Part shown: one piece after another, positions 26,910 to 36,370 of the stretch
Numbering within the stretch: the stretch's first letter is position 1
How the letters are laid out: each line of letters starts with the position of its first letter
NCBI GenBank assembly: GCA_036496585.1
Contig: DASXLB010000014.1
Location: forward strand, 124,001 to 188,000
DNA length: 64,000 bases
Direction: 5' to 3'
Origin: Vicinamibacterales bacterium
GTDB taxonomy: Bacteria; Acidobacteriota; Vicinamibacteria; Vicinamibacterales; 2-12-FULL-66-21
Translations under genes and position numbers: made by a program
Notes under the pieces: model-generated
Database searches by the model: none
The model's input: the letters and a program-made list of their open reading frames with translations, nothing else
What the model was told of the DNA's origin: nothing

Positions 26910-29564
26910 CGCGACCGGATCGACGCGCAGGGCGCGGCGCGCCGGAAGAACGCACGCCGCCATCGCGACCGCGGCGAGCAGCCCGGCGCTGAGGCCGAGT
27001 GCGACGGCGTCGGTCGCCTGCACGCCGAACAGCAGCCCGTCGAGAACGTGCGTCGCGGCCCGCGCGCCAATCAGGCCGAACCCGACGCCGGCGGCGGCGA
27101 GCAGCAGCGCGTGTCGCAGCACGCCGGCCAGCAGCGCCGGGCCGCGGATGCCCAGCGCCATCCGGATCGCGAACTCACGCCGCCGCTCGCTGACCGACCA
27201 CGACATCACGCCGTAGATGCCGATCACCGCCAGCGTCATCGCCAATGCGCCAAACGCGGTGACGAGCGTCGAGAGGAAACGCGGTCGCGCCATCGCCCGC
27301 GCCAGGTGGTCGTCCATGGACTTCACGTCGGAGAGCGGCAGCGCCGGATCGAGTTCCGCCACAGCGCGACGGATCGTCGGCACCATCGCGTACGGCTCGC
27401 CGGACGTGCGTACCACGAACGCCATGAACGGAAACGATCGCTGCGTCGACGGCTGATACAGCTCCGCACGAGGCGGCACCGACGGACCAAGATGCCGGAT
27501 GTCGCCGACGACGCCGACGACGGTCAGCGAGTCCCCATTCAGCACGATGCGACGCCCGATCGGATCCGTCCCGGGCCACTGCTGCCGTGCCAGCGACTGG
27601 TTGACGACGACGACGCGCGGACTCGTCCGCGCGTCCGAGTCACGCACGTCGCGGCCGGCCACCAGAGGAATCCCCATCGCCTTGAAGTAGCCCGGCATCA
27701 CCATGTCGAAGCCGGCGTGCGGCTCGTCGCCGGGCGGCGGCGTCGGACGGCCTTCGACGAGATAGCTGCTGCCGTAGTCGTCGCCCCCAATCGGCAGCGT
27801 CACGGCGGAACCAGCGGCGACCACACCCGGAATCGCCTCGAGACGGCGCTGCAGTGCCGCGTAAAACTCGACCTGCCGAGCCTGGTACTCGGCGCGTGGC
27901 CCGGCGAGACGGATGTTGAACGTCAGCAGGTTGTGCGTGTCGATGCCGGTGTCGACGCGACTGAGCGCGACGAAGCTGCGCACGAGCAGCGAGGCGCCGA
28001 CCAGCAGCACGAGCGCGACGGCGATCTCACCGACGACCAGCAGGTCGCGGATGCGGCCGCTCCGCCGCGAGCCGGTGCTGCGCGTTGCTCCCTCGGACAG
28101 GGCCGCCGCGAGATCGACGCGCGAGAACTGCAGCGCCGGGAGAACGCCGAATGCCAGCGCCGACCCGAGCGCGGCGGCGAGCGTGAACGTCAGCACGCGA
28201 AGATCGAACGTCGCGCCGCCGGCGGCGATGTCGGGCGGTGCCACCTCGAGCAGCGACGTCGTCCCCCACCACGCGAGCAGCGCGCCCGCGGTGCCGCCGA
28301 GGCACGCCAGCACCGCCGATTCGGTGAGCAGCTGACGGAAGATGCGGAGCCGGCCGGCGCCCAGGGCCCGGCGCAGCGCGAGATCGCGCTGACGTGCCGC
28401 GCCTCGCCCGAGCAGCAGGCTCGCGACGTTGGCGCACGCGATCGCCAGCACGAAGCCGACCGCGCCAGCCAGCACCCACAGCGGACGTTCCAGGCCGCCG
28501 AAGAACTGTTCCCGCAACGTGACGATCAGCGCCGTGCGTCCGCCGTCCTCCGGGTACTCGCGCGAGAGCCGCGCGCCGAGCGCGCGCGCTTCCGCGTCGG
28601 CCTGGCCGACGGTCACGCCCTTCTTGAGCCGCGCGACCAGGCGGATGTAGCCGGTGTTGCGATCGCCGGTCACGTCGGCGTCCTCGTTGGTCGCGGGTCG
28701 CGGCACGTCGCCGGGGCCGCCAGGTACCCACAGCTGGGGGCCGCCGTCACCCGAGGGACTCGCGGTGATGAACGGCCAGTAGAAGTCGCGCGGCATCACG
28801 GCGACGACGAGGCGCGGACGGCCGTTGAGCGTGACCGTGCGGCCGACGATCGATCGATCCGCACCGAAGCGCCGCGCCCACAGCCCGTATCCGAGCACCA
28901 CCGCGGACGGATCGGCGCGATCGGCGTGGAACGTGTCGCCGAGCAAGGGGCGCGCGCCAAGCACGTCGAAGAATGCCGACGAGACACTGGCGCCAGGCAG
29001 CGACTCCGGATCGCCGCCGCCGGTCAACGTGTAGCTGATGTGCGCGAGCGCCGCCGAGCTCTCGACGCTCGTCATCTGGCGGCGGAAGTCGCGCATCCTC
29101 CCGGGACCGAGCGGGCTCGGCCCGCCGTCGGTGGTTCGATTCCAGAGAAACACGAGCCGGTCGGCGTCGGCGAACGGCAGCGGCCGCAACAGTGCCGCGT
29201 TGAAGACGCTGAAGATCGCGGTGTTGGCGCCGATGCCGAGCGCGAGCGTCACGCCGGCGACGAGAGCGAAGCCGGGGGATTTACGCAGGCCGCGCAGCGC
29301 GTACACCACATCCTGGCTGAAGTCGGTCCACATACCCGTCCGTCTCCTCTGCCGCGCCGCGCGGTCGTCGATGGCGCGGATCTGCCGCGCGATGCCGGTG
29401 GGATCGCCGAACCGGCGCCGCGCCGCGACGTGCGCGTCGAGCGGGCTCATGCCCCGCTCGTGGAAGTCGCGTTCACGCATCTCGAGGTGGAACGCGATCT
29501 CGTCGGCGGCGTCGGCTTCGGCGTTTCGAAAGATGTCGCGCAGGCGCCGGCCTGGAGGCGTCAT
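26898..29564 (-). CDS. ADOP-type MacB/FtsX-like permease with prefix domain
   Basis: 888 residues. The first 80 form the helical prefix typical of PadR-linked ADOPs (AEADAADEIAFHLEMRERDFHERGMSPLDAHVAARRRFGDP). The duplicated MacB plan follows: [19 protein letters not shown] first helix, periplasmic core, FtsX helices (about 365-500), second core, and a C-terminal FtsX bundle ending LPARRALRVDPVALL. Its ATG overlaps the PadR stop (ATGA, 29561-29564), so the pair is one operon. No ATPase is adjacent. The function of this family is not established; the linkage to PadR suggests induction by an envelope or small-molecule signal. Confidence 0.92.
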   Translation of the reverse strand: MTPPGRRLRDIFRNAEADAADEIAFHLEMRERDFHERGMSPLDAHVAARRRFGDPTGIARQIRAIDDRAARQRRRTGMWTDFSQDVVYALRGLRKSPGFALVAGVTLALGIGANTAIFSVFNAALLRPLPFADADRLVFLWNRTTDGGPSPLGPGRMRDFRRQMTSVESSAALAHISYTLTGGGDPESLPGASVSSAFFDVLGARPLLGDTFHADRADPSAVVLGYGLWARRFGADRSIVGRTVTLNGRPRLVVAVMPRDFYWPFITASPSGDGGPQLWVPGGPGDVPRPATNEDADVTGDRNTGYIRLVARLKKGVTVGQADAEARALGARLSREYPEDGGRTALIVTLREQFFGGLERPLWVLAGAVGFVLAIACANVASLLLGRGAARQRDLALRRALGAGRLRIFRQLLTESAVLACLGGTAGALLAWWGTTSLLEVAPPDIAAGGATFDLRVLTFTLAAALGSALAFGVLPALQFSRVDLAAALSEGATRSTGSRRSGRIRDLLVVGEIAVALVLLVGASLLVRSFVALSRVDTGIDTHNLLTFNIRLAGPRAEYQARQVEFYAALQRRLEAIPGVVAAGSAVTLPIGGDDYGSSYLVEGRPTPPPGDEPHAGFDMVMPGYFKAMGIPLVAGRDVRDSDARTSPRVVVVNQSLARQQWPGTDPIGRRIVLNGDSLTVVGVVGDIRHLGPSVPPRAELYQPSTQRSFPFMAFVVRTSGEPYAMVPTIRRAVAELDPALPLSDVKSMDDHLARAMARPRFLSTLVTAFGALAMTLAVIGIYGVMSWSVSERRREFAIRMALGIRGPALLAGVLRHALLLAAAGVGFGLIGARAATHVLDGLLFGVQATDAVALGLSAGLLAAVAMAACVLPARRALRVDPVALLR

Positions 29565-29917
29565 ACCGCCTTAGACGGACGGCGCGCCTGCAGGGCCCTC
29601 GTCACCGCGACGGAAAATCGCTCCCACCGGTTCATCTCGGCGCGGAGCTGCTGGCGCCCGTCCTCGGTCAGGCTGTAACAGCGCACGCGACGGTTGGTGT
29701 CGGACAGCGTCCACTGGGAGGTGACGAGGCCGCGCGCCTGCAGACGGTGCAGCGCCGGATAGAGCGAGCCCTCCTCCACCAGCAGATCGTCGTGGGTGAC
29801 CTGCTCGATCCAGCGCGCGATGCCGTAGCCGTGGAGTGGCCCCCAGCTGACGGCCTTGAGGATCAGCGTCGCGAGCGTGCCCTGCAGCAGGTCAACGGTC
29901 GTCGTGCGCTCAGTCAT
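29561..29917 (-). CDS. PadR-family transcriptional regulator
   Basis: 118 residues. The winged helix contains DLLQGTLATLILKAVSWGPLHGYGIARWIEQ, EEGSLYPALHRLQARGLVTSQW and RRVRCYSLTEDGRQQL, followed by a short C-terminal helix. This is the usual acidobacterial PadR found in front of ADOP permeases. ATG 29917 (MTERTTTVDLLQG) was chosen over ATG 29923 because a TATGAT -10 at 29927-29932 would start transcription near 29920. An ATACC-N6-GGTAT palindrome lies between -35 and -10. It overlaps the permease gene by four bases and probably represses the operon. Confidence 0.9.
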   Translation of the reverse strand: MTERTTTVDLLQGTLATLILKAVSWGPLHGYGIARWIEQVTHDDLLVEEGSLYPALHRLQARGLVTSQWTLSDTNRRVRCYSLTEDGRQQLRAEMNRWERFSVAVTRALQARRPSKAV

Positions 29918-29926
29918 AGGCATGCG

Positions 29927-29954
29927 ATCATATACCTATCTTGGTATGTGTCAA
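29927..29954 (-). promoter_or_regulatory. Promoter TTGACA-N16-TATGAT with PadR operator-like palindrome
   Basis: On the minus strand TTGACA (29954-29949) and TATGAT (29932-29927) are 16 bp apart. Between them lies a perfect inverted repeat ATACC-N6-GGTAT (29932-29947), so a bound repressor would block polymerase. This is the best sigma-70-like promoter in the window. Confidence 0.65.
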
Positions 29955-29968
29955 GGCGCAGGCGCCGA

Positions 29969-30673
29969 TCAGTCGCCGGCGCACTCGTCGGGCGTGACCT
30001 CGCGCCACTCGCCTGGCTGGAGGCGGCCGAGCTCGATCGGGCCGTAGGCGACGCGCAGCAGTCTGGTGACCGGCCTGTCGATCGCGTCGAACAGGCGCCG
30101 GATCTCGCGGTTCTTCCCCTCGGTGAGCTCGACGAGCAGGTGGGTCTCGCGGCGCGAGCGCTTGCGCACCGTCACTGTGTTCGCGCGCAGTCCGGCGATC
30201 CCGCGTGCGAGCGAGGCGCGATCGTCGTCGCTCACCTCTCCGCGCACGGTCACGGCATAGCGGCGCACGACTGCGCGGCGCGGGTTGGTCAGGCGTTCGG
30301 CGAGTTGCGTGTCTGTCGTCAGCAGCAGGAGGCCCGACGTCGCGTAATCGAGCCGCCCGACGGCGACCAGCCCCTCACCTGCGGCGCCGAGCACGTCGAA
30401 CACCGTCGTCCGTCCCTCGGGATCCCGGCGGGTGGTCAGCGTCCCGCGCGGCTTGTGAAAGGCGATCGTGCGCCACACACGCGGCGTTGCCGTCTTGCCG
30501 CGGATCTCGATGGTGTCGCGGTCCGGATGGACCGCGGCGAGCGGGTCGGTCAGCGTACGTCCGTTGACGGCGACGTCGCCTGCGCGGATCAGCTCACGCC
30601 CTTCGCTCCGAGACGCAAGGCCACGCTTCGAGAGCGCGCGCTCGAGTGCGACGCGACCTGAGGGGTACTTCAT
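29969..30673 (-). CDS. RluB/RsuA-family pseudouridine synthase
   Basis: 234 residues: an S4 RNA-binding domain (VALERALSKRGLASRSEGRELIRAGDVAVNG) and a pseudouridine synthase domain with catalytic Asp in GRLDYATSGLLLLT (about 110). The following NPRRAVVRRYAVTVRG and KNREIRRLFDAID also fit. Members of the RsuA/RluB/RluE/RluF group modify 16S or 23S rRNA; RluB-like action on the 23S peptidyl-transferase region is the most common annotation. No promoter is visible close to the start. A possible TATTCT lies about 163 bases upstream across a 121-bp inverted-repeat element, which would give a long leader. Confidence 0.9.
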   Translation of the reverse strand: MKYPSGRVALERALSKRGLASRSEGRELIRAGDVAVNGRTLTDPLAAVHPDRDTIEIRGKTATPRVWRTIAFHKPRGTLTTRRDPEGRTTVFDVLGAAGEGLVAVGRLDYATSGLLLLTTDTQLAERLTNPRRAVVRRYAVTVRGEVSDDDRASLARGIAGLRANTVTVRKRSRRETHLLVELTEGKNREIRRLFDAIDRPVTRLLRVAYGPIELGRLQPGEWREVTPDECAGD

Positions 30674-30692
30674 CGCTGGCTCGACCGAGGCG

Positions 30693-30813
30693 GCCGACGG
30701 CTGCGCTCCGGCACAGAGATCGCGAAGCTCACAAAGCTCTCCAAGAACAACATGTTGGTTTTGGGGATCTTCGTGGCTTTTTGTGATCTTCGTGGAGGCG
30801 CGCGGCCGTCGGC
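30693..30813. repeat. 121-bp intergenic element with 14-bp inverted ends
   Basis: GCCGACGGCTGCGC at 30693-30706 and GCGCGGCCGTCGGC at 30800-30813 pair at 13 of 14 positions. The interior is less GC-rich and contains two GATCTTCGTGG copies (30765-30795). It looks like a small mobile or miniature inverted-repeat element, or a large hairpin in the rluB leader. No gene fits inside. Confidence 0.5.
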
Positions 30814-30834
30814 GGTCTCCACCGGCGTCGCAGA

Positions 30835-30841
30835 TAGAATA
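30835..30841. promoter_or_regulatory. Symmetric -10 element TAGAATA between divergent genes
   Basis: TAGAAT (30835-30840) lies exactly six bases before ATG 30847 of the M28 gene with no Shine-Dalgarno sequence. The minus strand reads TATTCT (30841-30836) toward the rluB-like gene. Confidence 0.45.
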
Positions 30842-30846
30842 CTGAG

Positions 30847-32562
30847 ATGCGAATTCTCACGCCGGCCGTTCTGGCGCTCGCGCTTGTCGCCACGGCGTGC
30901 AGCAAAGAGGAGACGAAGCCGGCCCCCGCGGCGACGGCCGCGGCGCCCTCGGCGCAGATGCCGGTCGCGCAACTCCCGAGAGTAGACCAGGCCAAGGTCC
31001 TCGACCACATCAAGACCCTGTCGGCCGACGACATGGAGGGGCGCGCCCCGGGCTCGAAGGGAGAGGACAAGGCGGTTGCCTACATCGAGTCGCAGTTCAA
31101 GGCGATCGGGTTGCAGCCGGGCAACCCCGACGGCACCTACATCCAGAAGGTCCCGCTCGTCGGCATCACCGGCGTCGACCGCCAGCCGCTGACGTTCACC
31201 AAAGGCTCGCGGCGCGTCGAGGTGAAGTGGAAAGACGACGTCGTGGCGTGGTCGCGGCACATGGCACCGCTCGCCTCGGTGCAGGATTCCGACGTGATCT
31301 TCGCCGGCTACGGCGTCGATGCGCCGGAGTACAACTGGAACGACTTCAAGAACGTCGACGTGAAGGGAAAGACCATCGTCGTCCTCGTCAACGATCCGCA
31401 GATTCCCGATCCGTCCAATCCGGCGGCGCTCGATCCGAAGATGTTCAACGGCAAGGCGATGACCTACTACGGCCGCTGGACGTACAAATTCGAGGAAGGG
31501 GCACGCAAAGGGGCCGCCGCGGTGCTGATCGTGCACGACGCGGCGACCGCGGGTTACCCGTTCGGCGTGGTTCAGGGGAATCTCGGCGAGAAGTTCACGC
31601 TCGGCGCCCCCGACAAGAACATGAGCGAGGCGACGATCGAGGGCTGGATCACCACCGGCGCGGCGAAGAAGCTGATGGCCTTGAGCGGACAGGATTTCGA
31701 CAGTCTGAAGAAGCAGGCGCTGTCGCGCGATTTCAAGCCGGTGCCGCTCGGCGTCACGGCCTCGATCACCGTGGCCAACACGCTGCGGACCATCGAGTCG
31801 CGCAATGTCGCGGCGCGGCTCGACGGCAGCGACCCGCGGCTGGCGAGCGAGTACGTCGTCTATTCCGCGCACTGGGATCATCTCGGCGTCGGCGAGCCGG
31901 TGAAAGGCGACCGGATCTACAACGGCGCGATCGACAACGCGTCGGGCGTCGCCACGGTGCTCGAGATCGCCCGGGCGCTCAAACAGGCGCCCCCGGCAAA
32001 GCGATCGTTCCTGTTCCTGATGGTGACCGCGGAGGAACAGGGGCTGCTCGGCTCCGAGTACTATTCGCTCAATCCGCTGTATCGGCTGGCCAGGACGGCC
32101 GCCGACATCAACGTCGACGAGATTAATCCGTGGGGGCGCACCAAGGCGCTTTCGCTCGTCGGCCTCGGCGCATCCGATCTCGACGACTACCTGCGCGACG
32201 CGCTCCAGGAGCAGGGCCGCACGATGACCGGCGACCCCGAACCCGAGAAGGGATTCTACTACCGCTCCGACCACTTCAATTTTGCCAAGCAGGGTGTCCC
32301 CGCGCTCGATCCCAGCATGCATCCCGGCGTCGACTTCGTCGACAAACCGGCCGACTGGGTGGCCAGGATGAAAGACGAATGGGACAATCAGCTCTACCAC
32401 TCGCCGCTCGATCAGGTGCAGCCTGACTGGAATTTCGCCGGCGCCGCCGAAGACGCGCAGGCGCTGATGGCCGTCGGTTACCGCGTCGCCAATGCCGCCA
32501 CGCTGCCCGCATGGAAACCGGGCAACGAGTTCAAGGCGAAGCGCGATGCCATGATGAAATAG
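30847..32562 (+). CDS. M28-family zinc peptidase, lipoprotein
   Basis: 571 residues. The signal peptide ends in a lipobox (LVATAC, Cys at about 18), so it should be membrane-anchored. A PA domain lies at about 105-290, then the M28 core with zinc ligands in YSAHWDHLG, GAIDNASGVA, TAEEQGLLGSEYY (Glu-Glu), NVDEINP and the final His in YYRSDHFNF. Related aminopeptidases remove N-terminal residues from peptides. This is the second M28 enzyme in the window but of a different subgroup from the GCPII-like one. It is probably leaderless (TAGAAT, six bases upstream) and is followed by a bacilliredoxin gene 21 bases downstream. Confidence 0.92.
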   Translation: MRILTPAVLALALVATACSKEETKPAPAATAAAPSAQMPVAQLPRVDQAKVLDHIKTLSADDMEGRAPGSKGEDKAVAYIESQFKAIGLQPGNPDGTYIQKVPLVGITGVDRQPLTFTKGSRRVEVKWKDDVVAWSRHMAPLASVQDSDVIFAGYGVDAPEYNWNDFKNVDVKGKTIVVLVNDPQIPDPSNPAALDPKMFNGKAMTYYGRWTYKFEEGARKGAAAVLIVHDAATAGYPFGVVQGNLGEKFTLGAPDKNMSEATIEGWITTGAAKKLMALSGQDFDSLKKQALSRDFKPVPLGVTASITVANTLRTIESRNVAARLDGSDPRLASEYVVYSAHWDHLGVGEPVKGDRIYNGAIDNASGVATVLEIARALKQAPPAKRSFLFLMVTAEEQGLLGSEYYSLNPLYRLARTAADINVDEINPWGRTKALSLVGLGASDLDDYLRDALQEQGRTMTGDPEPEKGFYYRSDHFNFAKQGVPALDPSMHPGVDFVDKPADWVARMKDEWDNQLYHSPLDQVQPDWNFAGAAEDAQALMAVGYRVANAATLPAWKPGNEFKAKRDAMMK

Positions 32563-32583
32563 AACGCAGACAGGAGAACAATC

Positions 32584-33021
32584 GTGCCGTATCCAGAAAT
32601 GCTGATTGCCCCGATGCGCGGCGAAATGACCGCCATGGGCGCGAAAGAACTGAAGACCGCGGCTGCCGTGGACGAGGCGGTGACCAAGACGAGCGGGACA
32701 TTGATGATCGTCGTGAACTCGGTGTGCGGCTGCGCCGCCGGCAAGGCGCGTCCCGGTCTCGCGGCCGCCCTGAAGCACGATCCGCGCCCGGATACCGTCG
32801 CGACCGTGTTCGCCGGCGCCGACATCGAGGCGACCGACCGCGCGCGCGGCTATTTCTCCGGCTATGCCCCGTCTTCGCCGTCGATCGGCATCCTCCGCGA
32901 GGGCCGGCTGGTCTACATGCTCGAACGGCGGGACATCGAGACGCGGTCCGCAGACATGATCGCGGCTGAACTGATTCGTGCGTTCGATACGGTCTGCGCT
33001 CCGGAGATTCCGCAACGCTGA
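32584..33021 (+). CDS. Bacilliredoxin (BrxA/BrxB, YphP/YqiW family)
   Basis: 145 residues, the usual family length. The CGC active site lies in VVNSVCGCAAGKARP (about 45-59). MPYPEMLIAPMRGEMTAMG at the start and YFSGYAPSSPSIGILREG in the second half are family signatures. In Bacillus these thioredoxin-fold proteins remove bacillithiol from S-bacillithiolated proteins. The same family also occurs in bacteria not known to make bacillithiol, where the partner thiol is undefined. The start is GTG 32584 with AGGAG seven bases upstream. It follows the M28 lipoprotein gene closely. Confidence 0.92.
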   Translation: MPYPEMLIAPMRGEMTAMGAKELKTAAAVDEAVTKTSGTLMIVVNSVCGCAAGKARPGLAAALKHDPRPDTVATVFAGADIEATDRARGYFSGYAPSSPSIGILREGRLVYMLERRDIETRSADMIAAELIRAFDTVCAPEIPQR

Positions 33022-33042
33022 TCAGGGACCCCGGATCGCGAG

Positions 33043-33085
33043 TCGGGGATCCAGGATCGGCGATTCGGGATTCCGAAATCCCCGA
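33043..33085. terminator. Inverted repeat between convergent genes, possible bidirectional terminator
   Basis: TCGGGGAT (33043-33050) and ATCCCCGA (33078-33085) are perfect 8-bp arms. The 27-bp loop and flanks repeat GGATC/CGATTCGGGAT-like words. It sits between the stops of the bacilliredoxin and speA. No T-tract is present. Confidence 0.4.
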
Positions 33086-33093
33086 GGACCCCG

Positions 33094-35040
<1,947 letters not shown>

Positions 35041-35049
35041 TTTTAGTCG

Positions 35050-35055
35050 ATGATA
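35050..35055 (-). promoter_or_regulatory. -10-like hexamer TATCAT for speA
   Basis: TATCAT on the minus strand lies nine bases before GTG 35040. No -35 box was recognised. The remaining bases to 35237 contain no gene I trust. Confidence 0.35.
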
Positions 35056-35237
35056 CACAGATTCGCTTCAGTTGTACCTACCTCCGTGAGTGAAATGCCC
35101 ATGACGGTGCGCTCCAGCGCCAGAATCGTGCGCCGGCGTTTCGAAACGTCACACGGGCGGAGACCCGCGGCGTCAAACTGCGCGGAATTTGCCGGAGAAC
35201 CGGCGGGCATCGACCTTGCGGAGGAGGTAGCCGTCCT

Positions 35238-35591
35238 ATGACCTCGGTGCTTTTCGTCTCGCACGATGCCGACCTGCGCGCCGTCGCCACTCGGGTGCTC
35301 CGGCGTGCGCGGTTCGAGGTGCGTGCGGTCGCACACGGCGGGCACGCGCTGCTCGCCTGCGTCGAGCGCGGCGCGTTCGACGTGCTGGTCATCGAGCAGG
35401 GCCTCCCCGACGGTCCTGGCGCCGAGATCGCGGCGCGGCTACGCCGGCACTGTCCGGCGCTGGATGTCGTACGGATGTGCGATACGGCGAGTCAGGCCAC
35501 CGCCGGAGCCGGCGTGGCGGTCGTCCGCCCTTTCAACGCGGACGACCTCATCGGGGCGATTCAGACTCTCCGGCGGACCAGGAAGCGATAG
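35238..35591 (+). CDS. Stand-alone degenerate receiver-domain protein
   Basis: 117 residues with the CheY-like pattern: MTSVLFVSHDADLRAVATRVLRRARFEV, then FDVLVIEQGLPDGPGAEIAARLR and VAVVRPFNADDLIGAI. The phosphorylation site is altered. The Asp four residues before the LP Pro is Glu53, the N-terminal acidic pair is Ser8-His9, and the conserved Lys before Pro is Arg. It is therefore probably not a normal phospho-acceptor, and Glu53 may mimic the phosphorylated state. No output domain or kinase gene is attached. GGAGGAGG about 12-19 bases upstream fixes the start. The 3' end overlaps the convergent GlsB-type gene by 31 bases. Confidence 0.8.
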   Translation: MTSVLFVSHDADLRAVATRVLRRARFEVRAVAHGGHALLACVERGAFDVLVIEQGLPDGPGAEIAARLRRHCPALDVVRMCDTASQATAGAGVAVVRPFNADDLIGAIQTLRRTRKR

Positions 35592-35812
35592 AGCACCAGC
35601 AGGATGATGGCGCCGGCTATCGACATCAGCCACCCGGCCGCCTGGTTCGGACCGTAAAATCCAATCGCCCGCCCGACGAATCCGCCGACGAGCGCGCCCG
35701 CGATGCCGAGCAGTATCGTGATCACGAAGCCGCCCGGATCCCTCCCAGGCATCAGCAGCTTGGCGATGATCCCGACGACGAGTCCGAACACGATCCACGA
35801 CAAGATACCCAT
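35561..35812 (-). CDS. GlsB/YeaQ/YmgE-family membrane protein
   Basis: 83 residues with three hydrophobic segments and the family signature MGILSWIVFGLVVGIIAKLLMPGRDPGG, then TILLGIAGALVGGFVGRAIGF and a third helix ending in a basic RFLVRRRV. Called 'transglycosylase-associated' in databases, these small inner-membrane proteins are stress-linked in E. coli but have no proven enzyme activity. Full family length. It overlaps the receiver-like gene tail to tail by 31 bases. Confidence 0.92.
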   Translation of the reverse strand: MGILSWIVFGLVVGIIAKLLMPGRDPGGFVITILLGIAGALVGGFVGRAIGFYGPNQAAGWLMSIAGAIILLVLYRFLVRRRV

Positions 35813-35863
35813 TGGCGCCTCCTTCGGCTCATGGTTCCCTTGTGCAAACCGTTCACCAAGCGC

Positions 35864-36370
35864 TCAGAACAGTTGCGGCGTGACCACGCCCTCGTGGATG
35901 AGCAGCCAGCGCTTGCGGTCGAGCCCGCCGCCGTAACCGGTGAGACTGCCGTCAGATCCGATGACGCGATGGCAGGGGACGACGAGCGCGACCGGGTTCG
36001 CGCCGTTGGCCGATCCCACCGCCCGTACGGCCGCTGGCTCCCCAATCCGGCGTGCCAGCTCGGCGTAGGAGACGGTGGTTCCCGAGGGTATCCGGCGCAA
36101 CGCCTGCCACACTGTTTTCTGGAATCCGGTACCGTTCAGCTCGACGGCGACCGCGTCGATCACGCCGAACTCCCCTGCGAAGTAGCGCGACAGCATCGCG
36201 CGGACAGCGGGAACCTCCCGGCGGACGCGCGGTTCCCCTGGATACCAGCGTTCGAGCACCGATTCGACGTGATCGCCGTCGCCGCCGAAATGGAGGAGGC
36301 AGAGACGCGCCGCGCGCTCGCCGACGGCGAGCGGCCCGAGCGGCGAGTCGACGGAATCGATCTGAATCAT
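35864..36370 (-). CDS. ogt: Methylated-DNA-protein-cysteine S-methyltransferase
   Basis: 168 residues. The suicide Cys lies in VVPCHRVIGSDGSLTGYGGGLDRK, preceded by GTTVSYAELARRIGEPAAVRAVGSANGANP (helix-turn-helix and Asn hinge). It transfers methyl or alkyl groups from O6-alkylguanine to its own Cys. The absence of an Ada N-terminal domain makes it an Ogt-type stand-alone enzyme. The ATG overlaps the stop of the upstream DinB gene (ATGA, 36367-36370). With alkB about 29 kb away it gives this region two alkylation-repair enzymes. Confidence 0.94.
   Translation of the reverse strand: MIQIDSVDSPLGPLAVGERAARLCLLHFGGDGDHVESVLERWYPGEPRVRREVPAVRAMLSRYFAGEFGVIDAVAVELNGTGFQKTVWQALRRIPSGTTVSYAELARRIGEPAAVRAVGSANGANPVALVVPCHRVIGSDGSLTGYGGGLDRKRWLLIHEGVVTPQLF

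Noticed and set aside
27048..29678. Plus-strand open frame of 876 codons opposite the ADOP permease
   Set aside because: Biased shadow composition (Arg, Gln, His, Asp). The minus strand is an intact permease.
29918..29923. ATG 29923 as the PadR start
   Set aside because: It lies upstream of the transcription start expected from TATGAT at 29927-29932; ATG 29917 gives the usual PadR N-terminus.
35050..35241. Possible 63-residue gene ending in an ATGA overlap with the receiver-like gene
   Set aside because: No family features, no start signal and Arg/Ser-rich random composition. The overlap is explained by the receiver gene's own Shine-Dalgarno sequence and ATG.
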